Source: Treponema sp.
GTDB taxonomy: Bacteria > Spirochaetota > Spirochaetia > Treponematales > Treponemataceae
DNA: 64,000 nt
Reading direction: 5' to 3'
Assembly (NCBI GenBank): GCA_012520945.1
Contig: JAAYNH010000100.1
Location: forward strand, 1-64,000
The translations under genes were made by a program, and so were the position numbers. The notes under the pieces were generated by a model that saw only the letters and a program-made list of their open reading frames with translations, did no database searches and had not been told where the DNA came from. This document shows positions 43,585 through 52,929 of this stretch, one piece after another (positions within the stretch are counted from its first letter, which is position 1; each line of letters begins with the position of its first letter).

Positions 43585-45036
43585 TTAAACTGTATATGTT
43601 GAGGCAGATGTACTACCACCCTCACCCGTCCAATTCGTATGGAAAAATTCACCCCTAGGTTTGTCCAAACGTTCATATGTGTGAGCTCCAAAATAGTCAC
43701 GTTGTGCTTGTAACAAATTAGCAGGCAATCTTTCACTTTTGTATCCGTCAAAATAACTTAAGGCTGTTGACATTGCAGGAGCAGGAATACCATTAAGTGC
43801 GGCAGTAGCAACTACATTTCTCCAGCTATCTGTGAGACTTTCAATTATTTTTGAAAAGTGCGAATCTAAAAGTAAGTTTGAAAGCTCAGGATCTTTATCA
43901 TATGCCTCTTTAATTTTTCCCAAGAACACAGAACGAATAATACAACCACCGCGCCACATCAAAGCAATTCCGCCATAATTCAAATGCCAATTATATGTTT
44001 GAGCTGCTTGTCTCATTAATGTATAACCTTGTGCATAAGAAATAATTTTTGATGCATAAAGTGCATTTTTGATATCTTCAATAAATCCTTTTTTATCACC
44101 TCTAAATTTATTTGGTGTTTTTTTATAAACTTTTGATGCAACAACACGTTCATCTTTCATTGCAGAAAGAAAACGCGAATAAACGGCTTCACCAATAAGT
44201 GTAAGCGGAACACCCTCATCCATTGAAGAAATGGCTGTCCATTTTCCTGTTCCTTTTTGCCCTGCTGTGTCTAAAATTTTATCAACGATTGGTTTACCGT
44301 CTTCATCTTTGAATGCCAAAATATCACGTGTAATTTCAATAAGATAACTATCCAGTTCAGATTCATTCCATTCTGCAAAAACTTCATGCATTTCATCTGC
44401 ACTCATTCCAAGAAGATCTTTCATCAAATGGTATGCTTCACAAATAAGCTGCATATCTCCATATTCAATTCCGTTATGAACCATTTTTACAAAATGGCCT
44501 GCACCATTTTCACCAACCCAGTCACAACAAGCTTCACCATTTTCAACTTTTGCACAAATGCTTTGAAAAATAGGTTTAACAGACTCCCAAGCTTTTGGTG
44601 AACCGCCCGGCATCATTGACGGACCTTTCAATGCACCTTCTTCTCCGCCGGAAACACCTGTTCCAACATAAAGAAGACCTTTACTTTCCACATATTCTGT
44701 ACGACGAATTGTATCAGGAAAATGTGAATTTCCACCATCAATTATAATATCACCCGGCTCCAACACTTCTAAAAGTTTGTCAATAAAAGCATCAACTGCT
44801 TGTCCTGCTTTTACCATCAACATAACTTTACGCGGACGTTCCAATTTTTCAGCAAGCTCTTTTAAAGAATATGTACCGATAATATTTTTACCCTTCGCAC
44901 GACCTTCAACAAAACTCGTAACTTTTTCAGTTGTACGATTAAAAACTGCAACAGTGAATCCTTTTGATTCCATATTCATTACCAAGTTCTCGCCCATTAC
45001 TGCAAGACCAACAAGACCAATATCAGCCTTTTTCAT
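43585..45036 (-). CDS. gnd: 6-phosphogluconate dehydrogenase, decarboxylating
   Basis: A 483-residue protein: NADP-binding G-L-A-V-M-G-E-N-L at the start, the substrate and catalytic Lys region in S-G-G-E-E-G-A and K-M-V-H-N-G-I-E-Y-G-D-M-Q, and the conserved G-T-G-K-W-T near residue 265. It oxidises 6-phosphogluconate to ribulose 5-phosphate. I start at ATG 45036, where GGGAG lies within the five codons upstream; an in-frame ATG at 45051 covers that site. It sits in the hexuronate operon but has its own likely promoter, suggesting that pentose-phosphate supply is tied to, but not fully set by, hexuronate use. Confidence 0.95.
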   Translation of the reverse strand: MKKADIGLVGLAVMGENLVMNMESKGFTVAVFNRTTEKVTSFVEGRAKGKNIIGTYSLKELAEKLERPRKVMLMVKAGQAVDAFIDKLLEVLEPGDIIIDGGNSHFPDTIRRTEYVESKGLLYVGTGVSGGEEGALKGPSMMPGGSPKAWESVKPIFQSICAKVENGEACCDWVGENGAGHFVKMVHNGIEYGDMQLICEAYHLMKDLLGMSADEMHEVFAEWNESELDSYLIEITRDILAFKDEDGKPIVDKILDTAGQKGTGKWTAISSMDEGVPLTLIGEAVYSRFLSAMKDERVVASKVYKKTPNKFRGDKKGFIEDIKNALYASKIISYAQGYTLMRQAAQTYNWHLNYGGIALMWRGGCIIRSVFLGKIKEAYDKDPELSNLLLDSHFSKIIESLTDSWRNVVATAALNGIPAPAMSTALSYFDGYKSERLPANLLQAQRDYFGAHTYERLDKPRGEFFHTNWTGEGGSTSASTYTV

Positions 45037-45094
45037 AAATAATTCTCCCATATAAAGCCATTAAGGTAGATTTTACTTCCATATGACTTTTTAC

Positions 45095-45146
45095 ACTGTT
45101 TTGTATTATTATAAAAACAGTATATGATAAACAGTTTGCAACGCAA
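45095..45146 (-). promoter_or_regulatory. Possible promoter and operator of gnd
   Basis: Minus strand: TTGCGT (45146-45141), 16-bp spacer, TATACT (45124-45119). Three boxes with the core ACTGTTT/AAACAGT lie on the promoter: AAACAGT at 45129-45135, AAAACAGT at 45114-45121 and ACTGTTTT at 45095-45102. They could bind a regulator, or be A/T chance. Confidence 0.4.
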
Positions 45147-45235
45147 ACTTTAGAATAAAAACATAGTTTTTACACGTAAAACACAAGAGGAGGATTATTA
45201 TCTCCCACATGTGCACTAATCTTTTTGCGTCAAAA

Positions 45236-46309
45236 TTATCGTCTAACGCGTGCATTACCTTCCCAAATGCTCCAAATTTGTTCTTCATCTGCAGCAATAC
45301 CAAAGTCATCAAGCAACGTTGCAACAAATGCACCGCTTGCCCAAGCAAACTGAACACATTTTAACGGTTCCCAGTTTCTCAAAAAACTGTAAAGTAATCC
45401 ACCTACAAAACCGTCTCCTCCTCCAATGCGATCAAGAACAGGAATATTACGCGGCTCAATTACATGAACATCATCACCACTTAAAAGAATGGCACCCCAT
45501 AAGTGATCGTTTGCACTAATTACTTGACGTAATGTTGTTGCATATCTTGTAGCTTTTGGATATGATTTTTTTACTTCCATTATCATTTTCTTAAAATTTT
45601 CAATTTTTGAAGCAATATCTTTTCCACCCGCCTCCGGACCTTTTACACCAAGACAAAGTTGATAATCTTCTTCATTACCGATAAGAATATCTGAGCTATC
45701 TGCAATTTCATGGAAAACTTCTGAAAGTTCTTTTTCGCGACCTTTCCAAAATGATGCACGATGATTCAAATCAAATGAAATTTTTGTACCGTATTTTTTT
45801 GCCGCACGAGCTAATTCCAAACAAAATTTACTTGTGTCCGGACTTAATGCTGCAATCAATCCTGAAAGATGAAGAATTTGTGCTCCTTCTTGACCAAAAA
45901 TTCGCTCAACATCAAAATCCTTTATGTTTAATGTACGCCCAACTTCACCTGCACGATCATTTGCAACACGTGGAGCACGCAAACCATAACCGGAATCTGC
46001 AATATTAAATTGATGACGATATCCCCACGGACCGCCTTGTTCAACTTCAGGACCCTCAATATCCATACCACGTCTACGTAAATCACCTTTGATAAACTGA
46101 GCAATAGGGCTATCTTTTACAAATGTTGTAAGAACTTTTACAGGCAAACCAAGACCCGCAGCAATTGTTGCAACGTTTGTTTCAGCACTTGTAGCTTGCA
46201 TACGAAATGTATCACTAATGTGTACCGGTTGACGTGTGGCCGGTGTAATGCGAACACCCATACTTGTCGGCACTATCAATGAATATTTACAATTTTTTTT
46301 AAGTTCCAT
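45236..46309 (-). CDS. kdgK: 2-keto-3-deoxygluconate kinase (PfkB family)
   Basis: A 357-residue ribokinase-family enzyme. The closing motif V-L-D-R-I-G-G-G-D-G-F-V-G-G-L-L-Y carries the catalytic Asp; the substrate strand N-V-A-T-I-A-A-G-L-G-L lies near residue 45. It phosphorylates 2-keto-3-deoxygluconate to KDPG, the last step before Eda aldolase. Gene context (uxaE, SDR reductase) supports KDG over other sugars. The aldolase, UxuA dehydratase and UxaC isomerase needed to complete the route are not in this window. The 65 bases from uxaE show a normal ribosome binding site and no terminator. Confidence 0.87.
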   Translation of the reverse strand: MELKKNCKYSLIVPTSMGVRITPATRQPVHISDTFRMQATSAETNVATIAAGLGLPVKVLTTFVKDSPIAQFIKGDLRRRGMDIEGPEVEQGGPWGYRHQFNIADSGYGLRAPRVANDRAGEVGRTLNIKDFDVERIFGQEGAQILHLSGLIAALSPDTSKFCLELARAAKKYGTKISFDLNHRASFWKGREKELSEVFHEIADSSDILIGNEEDYQLCLGVKGPEAGGKDIASKIENFKKMIMEVKKSYPKATRYATTLRQVISANDHLWGAILLSGDDVHVIEPRNIPVLDRIGGGDGFVGGLLYSFLRNWEPLKCVQFAWASGAFVATLLDDFGIAADEEQIWSIWEGNARVRR

Positions 46310-46374
46310 AATTTTTCTCCTTAATATAATTATGTATTATCTAAATTTTTATTTGAGATTAATTTCTTCTCATT

Positions 46375-47865
46375 TTATTTTTCAAAACCACTATAAAGTA
46401 ATTCCAAGTGACGACCTATATGCTTATGAAGCATTTCTGCATACACTTCTTCACCTTCACGCCACATTTTGTATAATTTATCTTTGAAACGGAACGAACC
46501 GTCTGCATTTTTTTCCGTCAAAATAAAACCGTACGTAATGTGAATAAGCTGGCGTGCATCATTTTGATTAAACAATTCCACTAATTCATTATCATTTAAT
46601 GTGTCCACATCTGCAATTTTACTCAAATCCGTTGTTACATGGTAAAATTTTTTCGCTTGTTCAAACATGGACAAAGCAAATTTGTGAATTTCGCGATATA
46701 ACTTTGGATCAACTTTAGCAACTGCACGCATTGCTTCAAGCCAGTTTGTGCCGGCGGTTTTTACGTGGAATTTTCCTTGCGTATATTTACCTATTAATTT
46801 AAATGTGCTGAATTTATCCGAACCTGAGTGAATACTCAGTTTATAACCGAATTTCCGTGCAATAGCGGCATGAATTTTCAATTCTTTTTCAAACTGCACT
46901 AAATCACCGATATAATCAACACCTTTTTGAAACTCACCACAAAAACGAGGAGCCACAGTAGCAAATTTTACACCACGTAAAGTAAGCTCATTTGCAACAT
47001 AAAAATGCTGAAGAGGAGTCGTTGGAGTTGGTGTTTCATCAATAGAAATTTCAAAATCAACATTTGAACTTCCATCGGAAAGATATTTTTCCCAAATAGA
47101 AACGGTATAATCAACTGCTTTACTGTAAATCAACTGAATACGTAAAAGCTCCTCTTCCGTAAATTTTATTTTATCGTCTTCAATTTCAAATGTTTTATCC
47201 AAATATCGCTGTGCAATATCTTTTGGTAAAGAACTTTCAGTTTTTAGCTGGGCAAAAGACATATCATTTACATCGTTACGAATATGATCCGAACAATCCA
47301 ACGTAATCATCGTGAAGCCTAAAGAAAGTGCATATTCAATGTCTTCCGGTTTTTTTAAGTGATCTCCGTCAGCACCAAAACCTCTTTTAAAACCATCACG
47401 GAAAACAGCATAAGAAGCACAATCCAAAACATTTTCATAGGTTCGATTTGTTAGATTTAATTCACGGATAGATTGTTGAGCTAAAATAGGATATGCGTCA
47501 TAATCGTTAAAACAACGAATGTGACCATGAGCGGCTATTCCTAAACGGTCGCCTACACCCATACTTCTTTTTTCACGCAAAACAGGAATGGGTGCTGTAA
47601 AAGCAAAAGTTTTACGCAAAGCAATTGCATTTTCATGGTTTAATGGTGCTTTTATATATGATTTTGCACATTCAGGGCAATTAATTTTTTCGCCTGAAAA
47701 AATCTCACTTCCTTTTCCTGTAGCAATGAGAACATCTTTTTCGCCCTCATTTACCATGAAAACCCACAAATCACCAATATTATTAATTGATTTTTTGTAA
47801 ACACCGGCGTCTTTAGCAGCACTAACATCCGGCAGTTTTTTAATAAAGTCAAATATAGTATTCAT
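46375..47865 (-). CDS. uxaE: Tagaturonate epimerase (UxaE family)
   Basis: A 496-residue protein matching the UxaE family described in Thermotoga, which epimerises D-tagaturonate to D-fructuronate, bypassing UxaB/UxuB branches. Typical segments are R-S-M-G-V-G-D-R-L-G-I-A near residue 115, F-K-R-G-F-G-A-D-G-D-H-L near 175 and Y-K-L-S-I-H-S-G-S-D-K-F near 350. The His and Asp residues in these are likely metal ligands. I start at ATG 47865 because AGGAGGAGG lies seven bases upstream; the longer frame to 47913 runs through the promoter region. First gene of uxaE-kdgK-gnd-SDR. Confidence 0.85.
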   Translation of the reverse strand: MNTIFDFIKKLPDVSAAKDAGVYKKSINNIGDLWVFMVNEGEKDVLIATGKGSEIFSGEKINCPECAKSYIKAPLNHENAIALRKTFAFTAPIPVLREKRSMGVGDRLGIAAHGHIRCFNDYDAYPILAQQSIRELNLTNRTYENVLDCASYAVFRDGFKRGFGADGDHLKKPEDIEYALSLGFTMITLDCSDHIRNDVNDMSFAQLKTESSLPKDIAQRYLDKTFEIEDDKIKFTEEELLRIQLIYSKAVDYTVSIWEKYLSDGSSNVDFEISIDETPTPTTPLQHFYVANELTLRGVKFATVAPRFCGEFQKGVDYIGDLVQFEKELKIHAAIARKFGYKLSIHSGSDKFSTFKLIGKYTQGKFHVKTAGTNWLEAMRAVAKVDPKLYREIHKFALSMFEQAKKFYHVTTDLSKIADVDTLNDNELVELFNQNDARQLIHITYGFILTEKNADGSFRFKDKLYKMWREGEEVYAEMLHKHIGRHLELLYSGFEK

Positions 47866-47887
47866 TAAAGAATACCTCCTCCTAATT

Positions 47888-47924
47888 ATGTACAATTTTG
47901 TTTTTTTATACATTTTTTGTACAT
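47888..47924 (-). promoter_or_regulatory. Likely operator upstream of uxaE
   Basis: Inverted repeat ATGTACAA (47888-47895) and TTGTACAT (47917-47924), centres 29 bp apart (about three helical turns), just before the uxaE ribosome binding site. An A/T-rich tract with TATAAA-like boxes lies between. Fits a repressor pair for the hexuronate operon. Confidence 0.5.
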
Positions 47925-48014
47925 TATTATTCTACCTCGACTTTAGCTAAAACGCAACAAAAAAAACGAGCAAAAACAGAATATTACAATTTTAAGCAAT
48001 TATGATACAAACAA

Positions 48015-48971
48015 TTATCTTTCTTCACGAAAATACGGAATGCTTAATCCCGCCGGAGATTGGTATTCTTTCTTTTTACGGAATGTCATTAAAACCAAAA
48101 CCAAAATTGTGGCAATATATGGAATCATATCTAATAAATGAGGGGAAAAAACAACTTTTTTTCCGAACCAAATCCAATTTACATTTTGAAACTTAAATCC
48201 AATGCCTTTTAGAGCACCAAAAACATATGCAGCAAATATTGCTTTCAAAGGATTCCACGTACTGAAAATGACCAAGGCAACTGCTATCCAACCGGCACCG
48301 GCAGTAATATTTTCCTGCCATCGTGGTACAAAAACCAATGACAAATATGCACCGGCAATACCGCATAAAAATCCGCCTAAAGAAATATGTATATATTTAT
48401 ACAAAGTAACATTTATTCCTGAGGCATCTGCGGCTGCAGGATTTTCGCCCACAGCACGGGTATTTAATCCCCATTGTGTATATTTAAAATATAAAAATAA
48501 TAAAATGGCACATATAATTCCAAAATATACATAAATGCTTTGGTCAAAAAACATTTTACCTACAATTGGAATTTTATGCAAAAGAGGAATTGTCTTAGGT
48601 GCAAAAAAGTTTGAAACAGCTTCCGGTAATGATTTTCCCGCTAACGATTTACCTATATAACCTGAAACTCCACCACCAAAAATTGTAAGTACCAAACCTG
48701 TAACAACTTGATTTCCGCGCAAAGTAACCGTTATTAAAGCATAAATCATTGCACCAAACATACCTGCTAAACCTGATGTTAAAAAAGCAATAACAGGACT
48801 TGCCGTTATCAAAGCCATTTTAAAACCGATAGCCGCTCCCATGAGCATCATGCCTTCAATTCCAAGATTTGTATTTCCAACTTTTTCACACAAAATACCG
48901 CCTAATATGGCAATTAATATATGAGTTCCCATTTGAACCGATGTTTGTAAAAATAATTCAAAACTTAACAT
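48015..48971 (-). CDS. Nucleoside ABC transporter permease (NupQ-like)
   Basis: A 318-residue membrane protein of the branched-chain/BMP-type permease family with about nine hydrophobic segments. The EAA-like loop reads N-P-A-A-A-D-A-S-G-I-N; the end is basic. Its start overlaps the end of the other permease by seven bases. Together with that permease, the ATPase and the BmpA-type lipoprotein it forms a complete importer for nucleosides such as guanosine, or a related solute. Confidence 0.85.
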   Translation of the reverse strand: MLSFELFLQTSVQMGTHILIAILGGILCEKVGNTNLGIEGMMLMGAAIGFKMALITASPVIAFLTSGLAGMFGAMIYALITVTLRGNQVVTGLVLTIFGGGVSGYIGKSLAGKSLPEAVSNFFAPKTIPLLHKIPIVGKMFFDQSIYVYFGIICAILLFLYFKYTQWGLNTRAVGENPAAADASGINVTLYKYIHISLGGFLCGIAGAYLSLVFVPRWQENITAGAGWIAVALVIFSTWNPLKAIFAAYVFGALKGIGFKFQNVNWIWFGKKVVFSPHLLDMIPYIATILVLVLMTFRKKKEYQSPAGLSIPYFREER

Positions 48972-50050
48972 AGTATTTTATCCTTGTTTTTTTCTTTAGA
49001 CCAAACAAATTTGTATCTAACAAAAAATTCACTGCCTAACACAAAGAAAATAATAATGCCTTGCAAAATTTGTGACACATTACTTGGAATTTTCAAAGAT
49101 GTTTGTAAAAATGTGCCTCCTTGAATAAGCATGGAAAACACAAAAGAAACTCCTACAATTGCCGGTGGTGAAAGACGTGCAAGCCATGTGGTAATTACTG
49201 CAGTAAAACCTAAACCGCCGGAAAGCTGGTCGGAAAGAGAACGTTCAATCGCTGAAGCTTGCATCATTCCTGCCATACCGCAAATTCCACCGGAAATCAT
49301 AATTGCACTAAACATTATGCTATTTACGTTCATACCACTGTATCTGGCAGTATCTTCACTTTCGCCAAGCACATCAATTTCATATCCGAGTTTTGTTTTT
49401 TTAAATAAAAAATATAACAAAGCGGCTATCACAATCGTAATAATCCAACCTATGTGAATTCCAAAAACAGTAGGCAAAACGGCATTTTGACTAAAAGGTG
49501 CAATTTTTGGAAAGCCGCTTGCATTCGGATCTTTCCATGGACCATATTGCAAATGACTTATCCATTTTGCAGCCACATAGTTTAACATCAATGTTACAAG
49601 AGTTTCACTTGTCATAAATTTTGCTTTAAGAATAGCAGGAATAAAAGCCCACAAACCACCAAACAAAAAAGCGGCAACAAACATCATCGGTAACAAAATA
49701 ATTGCAGGTAATTCAGGAAAAGCAAACGCAACAACCGCACTTGCCCACGCACCGAGATAAAACTGACCTTCTGCACCTATATTCCAAAATTTCATACGAA
49801 ACGCAACCGCTGTACCTAATGATAAAACAGTTAAAGGAATTGTTTTATTAATAGTTTCTTTAAATCGATAAAACGTTCCAAGAGAGCCATTTATAATTTT
49901 TGCATATACATTAAAAGGATTATAACCCATAAAAATAATAATTATGGCAGAGGCAACCAATGCTGCGACCACCGCCCCAATGCGTACCAAAGTTTCTTTC
50001 CATTTAGGCAATTCAGTCCTATTTACGATTCTAATCATATATTTTCTCAT
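48965..50050 (-). CDS. Nucleoside ABC transporter permease (NupP-like)
   Basis: A 361-residue permease of the same family, larger at the N-terminus, with about nine hydrophobic segments (for example V-A-A-L-V-A-S-A-I-I-I-I-F-M-G). The E-S-E-D-T-A-R-Y-S-G-M-N segment is its ATPase-contact loop. ATGs at 50050 and 50038 are both possible; ribosome binding sites are weak, GAG before 50038 being the better. Transcribed after the ATPase gene. Confidence 0.85.
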   Translation of the reverse strand: MRKYMIRIVNRTELPKWKETLVRIGAVVAALVASAIIIIFMGYNPFNVYAKIINGSLGTFYRFKETINKTIPLTVLSLGTAVAFRMKFWNIGAEGQFYLGAWASAVVAFAFPELPAIILLPMMFVAAFLFGGLWAFIPAILKAKFMTSETLVTLMLNYVAAKWISHLQYGPWKDPNASGFPKIAPFSQNAVLPTVFGIHIGWIITIVIAALLYFLFKKTKLGYEIDVLGESEDTARYSGMNVNSIMFSAIMISGGICGMAGMMQASAIERSLSDQLSGGLGFTAVITTWLARLSPPAIVGVSFVFSMLIQGGTFLQTSLKIPSNVSQILQGIIIFFVLGSEFFVRYKFVWSKEKNKDKILC

Positions 50051-50109
50051 CAATTATGTAGATTTGCAACGATGCAGAAAACTACGTTTCAATATTATGC
50101 CACTAATTA

Positions 50110-51615
50110 TTATGAGTCAGCACCTAACATTAATAAACCGATTTCTTCCTTACTTGTAACAATCGGATCCACAATCTCAACAATTCTACCACTGTGCATT
50201 ATTATCAATCTGTCACAAAGCTCACGCAAAACGTCCAAATCTTCACCAATAAAAAGCACAGCAACTCCATGTGCCTTTTGTTCATTAAGCATATCATAAA
50301 TGGCATAACTGGCACCAATATCCAAACCACGCACCGGATATGCAGTAATGAGTAAACGCGGTTTCATTTCAATTTCCCGCCCTAACAAAACTTTTTGAAT
50401 ATTACCACCGGAAAGTTTTTTTACAATATGATTTACAGACGGTGTTGAAATATCATATTTTTTTATAATTTCTTCAGCTTTCTTTTTGCCGTAATTTCTG
50501 TCAACAAACGCACCTTCCGTTTCTCTATATGTTTTTAAAAGTACATTATCAATAATATTCATACCGGCAACTAAACCCATTCCTAAACGATCTTCAGGAA
50601 TAAAACTCATAGATATGCCTTTTTTAATTATAGCACGTGGTGAAAGGCCTGTAATTTCTTCATCAAGAAACAATATAGAACCTGAATCAATTTTCGTCAA
50701 ACCGGCAATAGTTTCACACAATTCCTTTTGACCACTTCCGGCAATTCCTGCAACACCTAAAATTTCACCACCGTATAAATCAAAACTAATATCATTAAGA
50801 ATTTTTACATCATGTTCGTCTTTTTTTGTTAGATGCCGAATTTTAAGCATAGGTTGTGATGTTGTTGAAGGCTTTTCGCGTTTAATTTCAAGTTCAACAC
50901 TTTCACCAACCATCATTTCAGTTAATTCATATATATTTGTTTTTTTTGTTTCAACCGTACCGATAGATTTTCCTTTACGCAATACAGTTACACGGTCGGA
51001 AATTTCCATAACTTCATTCAATTTATGTGTAATAATAATAATCGCACAACCGGCTTCTTTCATATTACGCATAATAACAAAAAGTTTTTCAATTTCCTGA
51101 GGAGTCAACACCGCAGTAGGTTCATCTAAAATCATCACATTTGCACCGCGATATAAAACTTTTAAAATTTCAACAGTTTGTTTTTCACCAACAGAAAGCT
51201 CATATATTTTTTTATTTAAATCCACATTTAGTGAATACTTTTCTTCCAATTCAAAAACTTTTTTTTCAATTCTTTTCTTATTAAGTAAAAATCCGCTCTT
51301 TTCACCCAAAGCAATATTTTCCAATGCGGACATAACGGGGATTAATTTAAAATGCTGATGCACCATTCCAATATTATTTGCAATAGCATCTTGAGGAGAA
51401 GTAAAAACTTTTTTTTGCCCATCAATATAAATTGAACCTGCATCCGGAGCATAAATGCCGGAAAGCATATTTACTAAAGTGCTTTTTCCACTGCCATTTT
51501 CACCAAGTAAAGCCAAAATTTCACCGGGGTTAACATCAAGATTTACATCGATGTTTGCTTTTACAGCTCCGAAAGATTTACAAATGTCAACTAATTGTAC
51601 ATATGGTTTTTTCAT
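50110..51615 (-). CDS. Nucleoside ABC transporter ATPase, two ABC domains (NupO-like)
   Basis: A 501-residue protein. The first ABC domain has Walker A GENGSGKST and Walker B VMILDEPTAVL; the second has the degenerate loop G-I-A-G-S-G-Q-K and signature L-S-G-G-N-I-Q-K-V-L-L-G-R. This matches the fused ATPase of BMP-type and ribose-type importers. I start at ATG 51615 (M-K-K-P-Y-V-Q-L). No proper ribosome binding site is visible there. A GTG 12 codons upstream lies inside the hairpin of the preceding terminator and is less likely. Confidence 0.9.
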   Translation of the reverse strand: MKKPYVQLVDICKSFGAVKANIDVNLDVNPGEILALLGENGSGKSTLVNMLSGIYAPDAGSIYIDGQKKVFTSPQDAIANNIGMVHQHFKLIPVMSALENIALGEKSGFLLNKKRIEKKVFELEEKYSLNVDLNKKIYELSVGEKQTVEILKVLYRGANVMILDEPTAVLTPQEIEKLFVIMRNMKEAGCAIIIITHKLNEVMEISDRVTVLRKGKSIGTVETKKTNIYELTEMMVGESVELEIKREKPSTTSQPMLKIRHLTKKDEHDVKILNDISFDLYGGEILGVAGIAGSGQKELCETIAGLTKIDSGSILFLDEEITGLSPRAIIKKGISMSFIPEDRLGMGLVAGMNIIDNVLLKTYRETEGAFVDRNYGKKKAEEIIKKYDISTPSVNHIVKKLSGGNIQKVLLGREIEMKPRLLITAYPVRGLDIGASYAIYDMLNEQKAHGVAVLFIGEDLDVLRELCDRLIIMHSGRIVEIVDPIVTSKEEIGLLMLGADS

Positions 51616-51626
51616 AAAAGTTTTAC

Positions 51627-51685
51627 AAAAAAAAGATACACAGATGAACACACTATAAAAAAATTATCTAAACGTGTCCATCTGT
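51627..51685 (-). terminator. Intergenic terminator between the binding-protein gene and the ATPase gene
   Basis: Minus strand: ACAGATGGACAC (51685-51674) and GTGTTCATCTGT (51651-51640), 12 bp with one mismatch, followed by an eight-T run (51634-51627). Expected to leave most transcripts with only the lipoprotein gene. Confidence 0.75.
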
Positions 51686-51698
51686 ATTTAATTATAAA

Positions 51699-52793
51699 TT
51701 ATCTTGAAGATGCGTTTCCAATTACACCTTTAACGAACCAACCGATATTCCAAATTTCTTCATCGGTCATCTTAACACCGGCGGCAACTTTTTCATTTCC
51801 GTTTTGATCGAATAGAGGTCCTGTAAACGGCTCAAAACTTCCATTTTTAAAAGCTTCTTTAATAAGAGCAATTGCTTCTGCTGTTCCCGGAACACAGTTT
51901 TCCGTTAAAATATCCAGTGAAACAGTACCATTTTCAAAACCTTTCCAATATGCACGACTTGTCCAAGTTCCTGCCAAAATTTCATTTACATCTTCTACAT
52001 AAAAAACGTCCCAATGAAAAAGCGGAGCTGTCATATATGCTTTTGGAGCGGCATTCGGTGTTGAAGTATTATATCCGATTGCATAAACACCTTTTTCCTG
52101 TGCGGCAATTTGAGGAGCTGTTGTATCTTGATGCTGAGCGATAACATCACAACCTTTGTTCAAAAGTTCCAATGCGGCTTGTTTTTCAACGGCCGGGTCA
52201 TACCAAGTATTTGTCCAAATAACTTCAACAGTTGCTTCCGGATTTACTGAAAGTGCACCAAGTGTAAATGCATTAATTCCGCGAATAACTTCAGGAATTT
52301 GCATTGCGGCAACATAACCGATCTTACCATTTGCTGTACGAAGACCCGCAGCTATACCGGCAAGATATCTAGCTTGATAAATTTTTCCAAAATATGTTGA
52401 AACATTTGCGGCTGTTTTATATCCTGAACAGTGGCCGAATATAACATTAGGAAATTCAGATGCAACTTTTATTGTCCAATCCATAAAACCAAAACTATTT
52501 GTATATATTACATTACAACCTTGATCAATAAGATCACGAATTGCTTTTTCACAATCTGCATTTTCAGGAACATTTTCAACATATGCAGTTTGAATGCCCA
52601 TTTCATTCAAGGCCAAACGACCTTTGTCATGGGCTTGAGTATATCCTTCATCATTAATTGAACCAATGAATACAAAACCTACTTTAATAGTTTCTGCAGT
52701 GAGCTTTTCATCATTAGCTTTGTTTTCTTTTTTGCAACCTACTGCTAAAACGAGAACCGCCAATACCAATAAAATTGAAATTACCTTTTTCAT
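51699..52793 (-). CDS. BmpA-type nucleoside-binding lipoprotein (ABC importer)
   Basis: A 364-residue lipoprotein. The signal ends at Cys20 (L-A-V-G-C). The mature protein has the PnrA/BmpA pattern: V-G-F-V-F-I-G-S-I-N-D-E-G-Y-T, then N-V-I-F-G-H-C-S-G-Y and A-A-M-Q-I-P-E-V-I-R-G-I-N-A-F. PnrA of T. pallidum binds purine nucleosides. I start at ATG 52793 with GGAGG upstream; a 65-codon in-frame extension crosses the divergent promoter region and into the opposite-strand glycerate kinase gene, so it is not real. A TACAAT box (52825-52820) lies 27 bases ahead. Confidence 0.9.
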   Translation of the reverse strand: MKKVISILLVLAVLVLAVGCKKENKANDEKLTAETIKVGFVFIGSINDEGYTQAHDKGRLALNEMGIQTAYVENVPENADCEKAIRDLIDQGCNVIYTNSFGFMDWTIKVASEFPNVIFGHCSGYKTAANVSTYFGKIYQARYLAGIAAGLRTANGKIGYVAAMQIPEVIRGINAFTLGALSVNPEATVEVIWTNTWYDPAVEKQAALELLNKGCDVIAQHQDTTAPQIAAQEKGVYAIGYNTSTPNAAPKAYMTAPLFHWDVFYVEDVNEILAGTWTSRAYWKGFENGTVSLDILTENCVPGTAEAIALIKEAFKNGSFEPFTGPLFDQNGNEKVAAGVKMTDEEIWNIGWFVKGVIGNASSR

Positions 52794-52819
52794 TTTTTCC
52801 TCCATAAAAAGATTTTTAC

Positions 52820-52825
52820 ATTGTA
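52820..52825 (-). promoter_or_regulatory. Possible -10 box of the BmpA operon
   Basis: TACAAT on the minus strand. The -35 is weak. The next 60 bases toward the divergent gene are A/T-rich with nothing else recognised. Confidence 0.4.
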
Positions 52826-52886
52826 ACATATAAATAATAAAATTAGAAGTATTTTTTTGAAATCTTATTTTTATTCTTTTGACTAT

Positions 52887-52915
52887 TTGACATTGAGCCG
52901 TCATATGCATAAAAT
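52887..52915 (+). promoter_or_regulatory. Promoter of the glycerate kinase operon
   Basis: TTGACA (52887-52892), 17-bp spacer, TAAAAT (52910-52915). The predicted start leaves a leader of only about eight bases before the ATG. Confidence 0.75.
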
Positions 52916-52929
52916 TAATAGTACATTTT

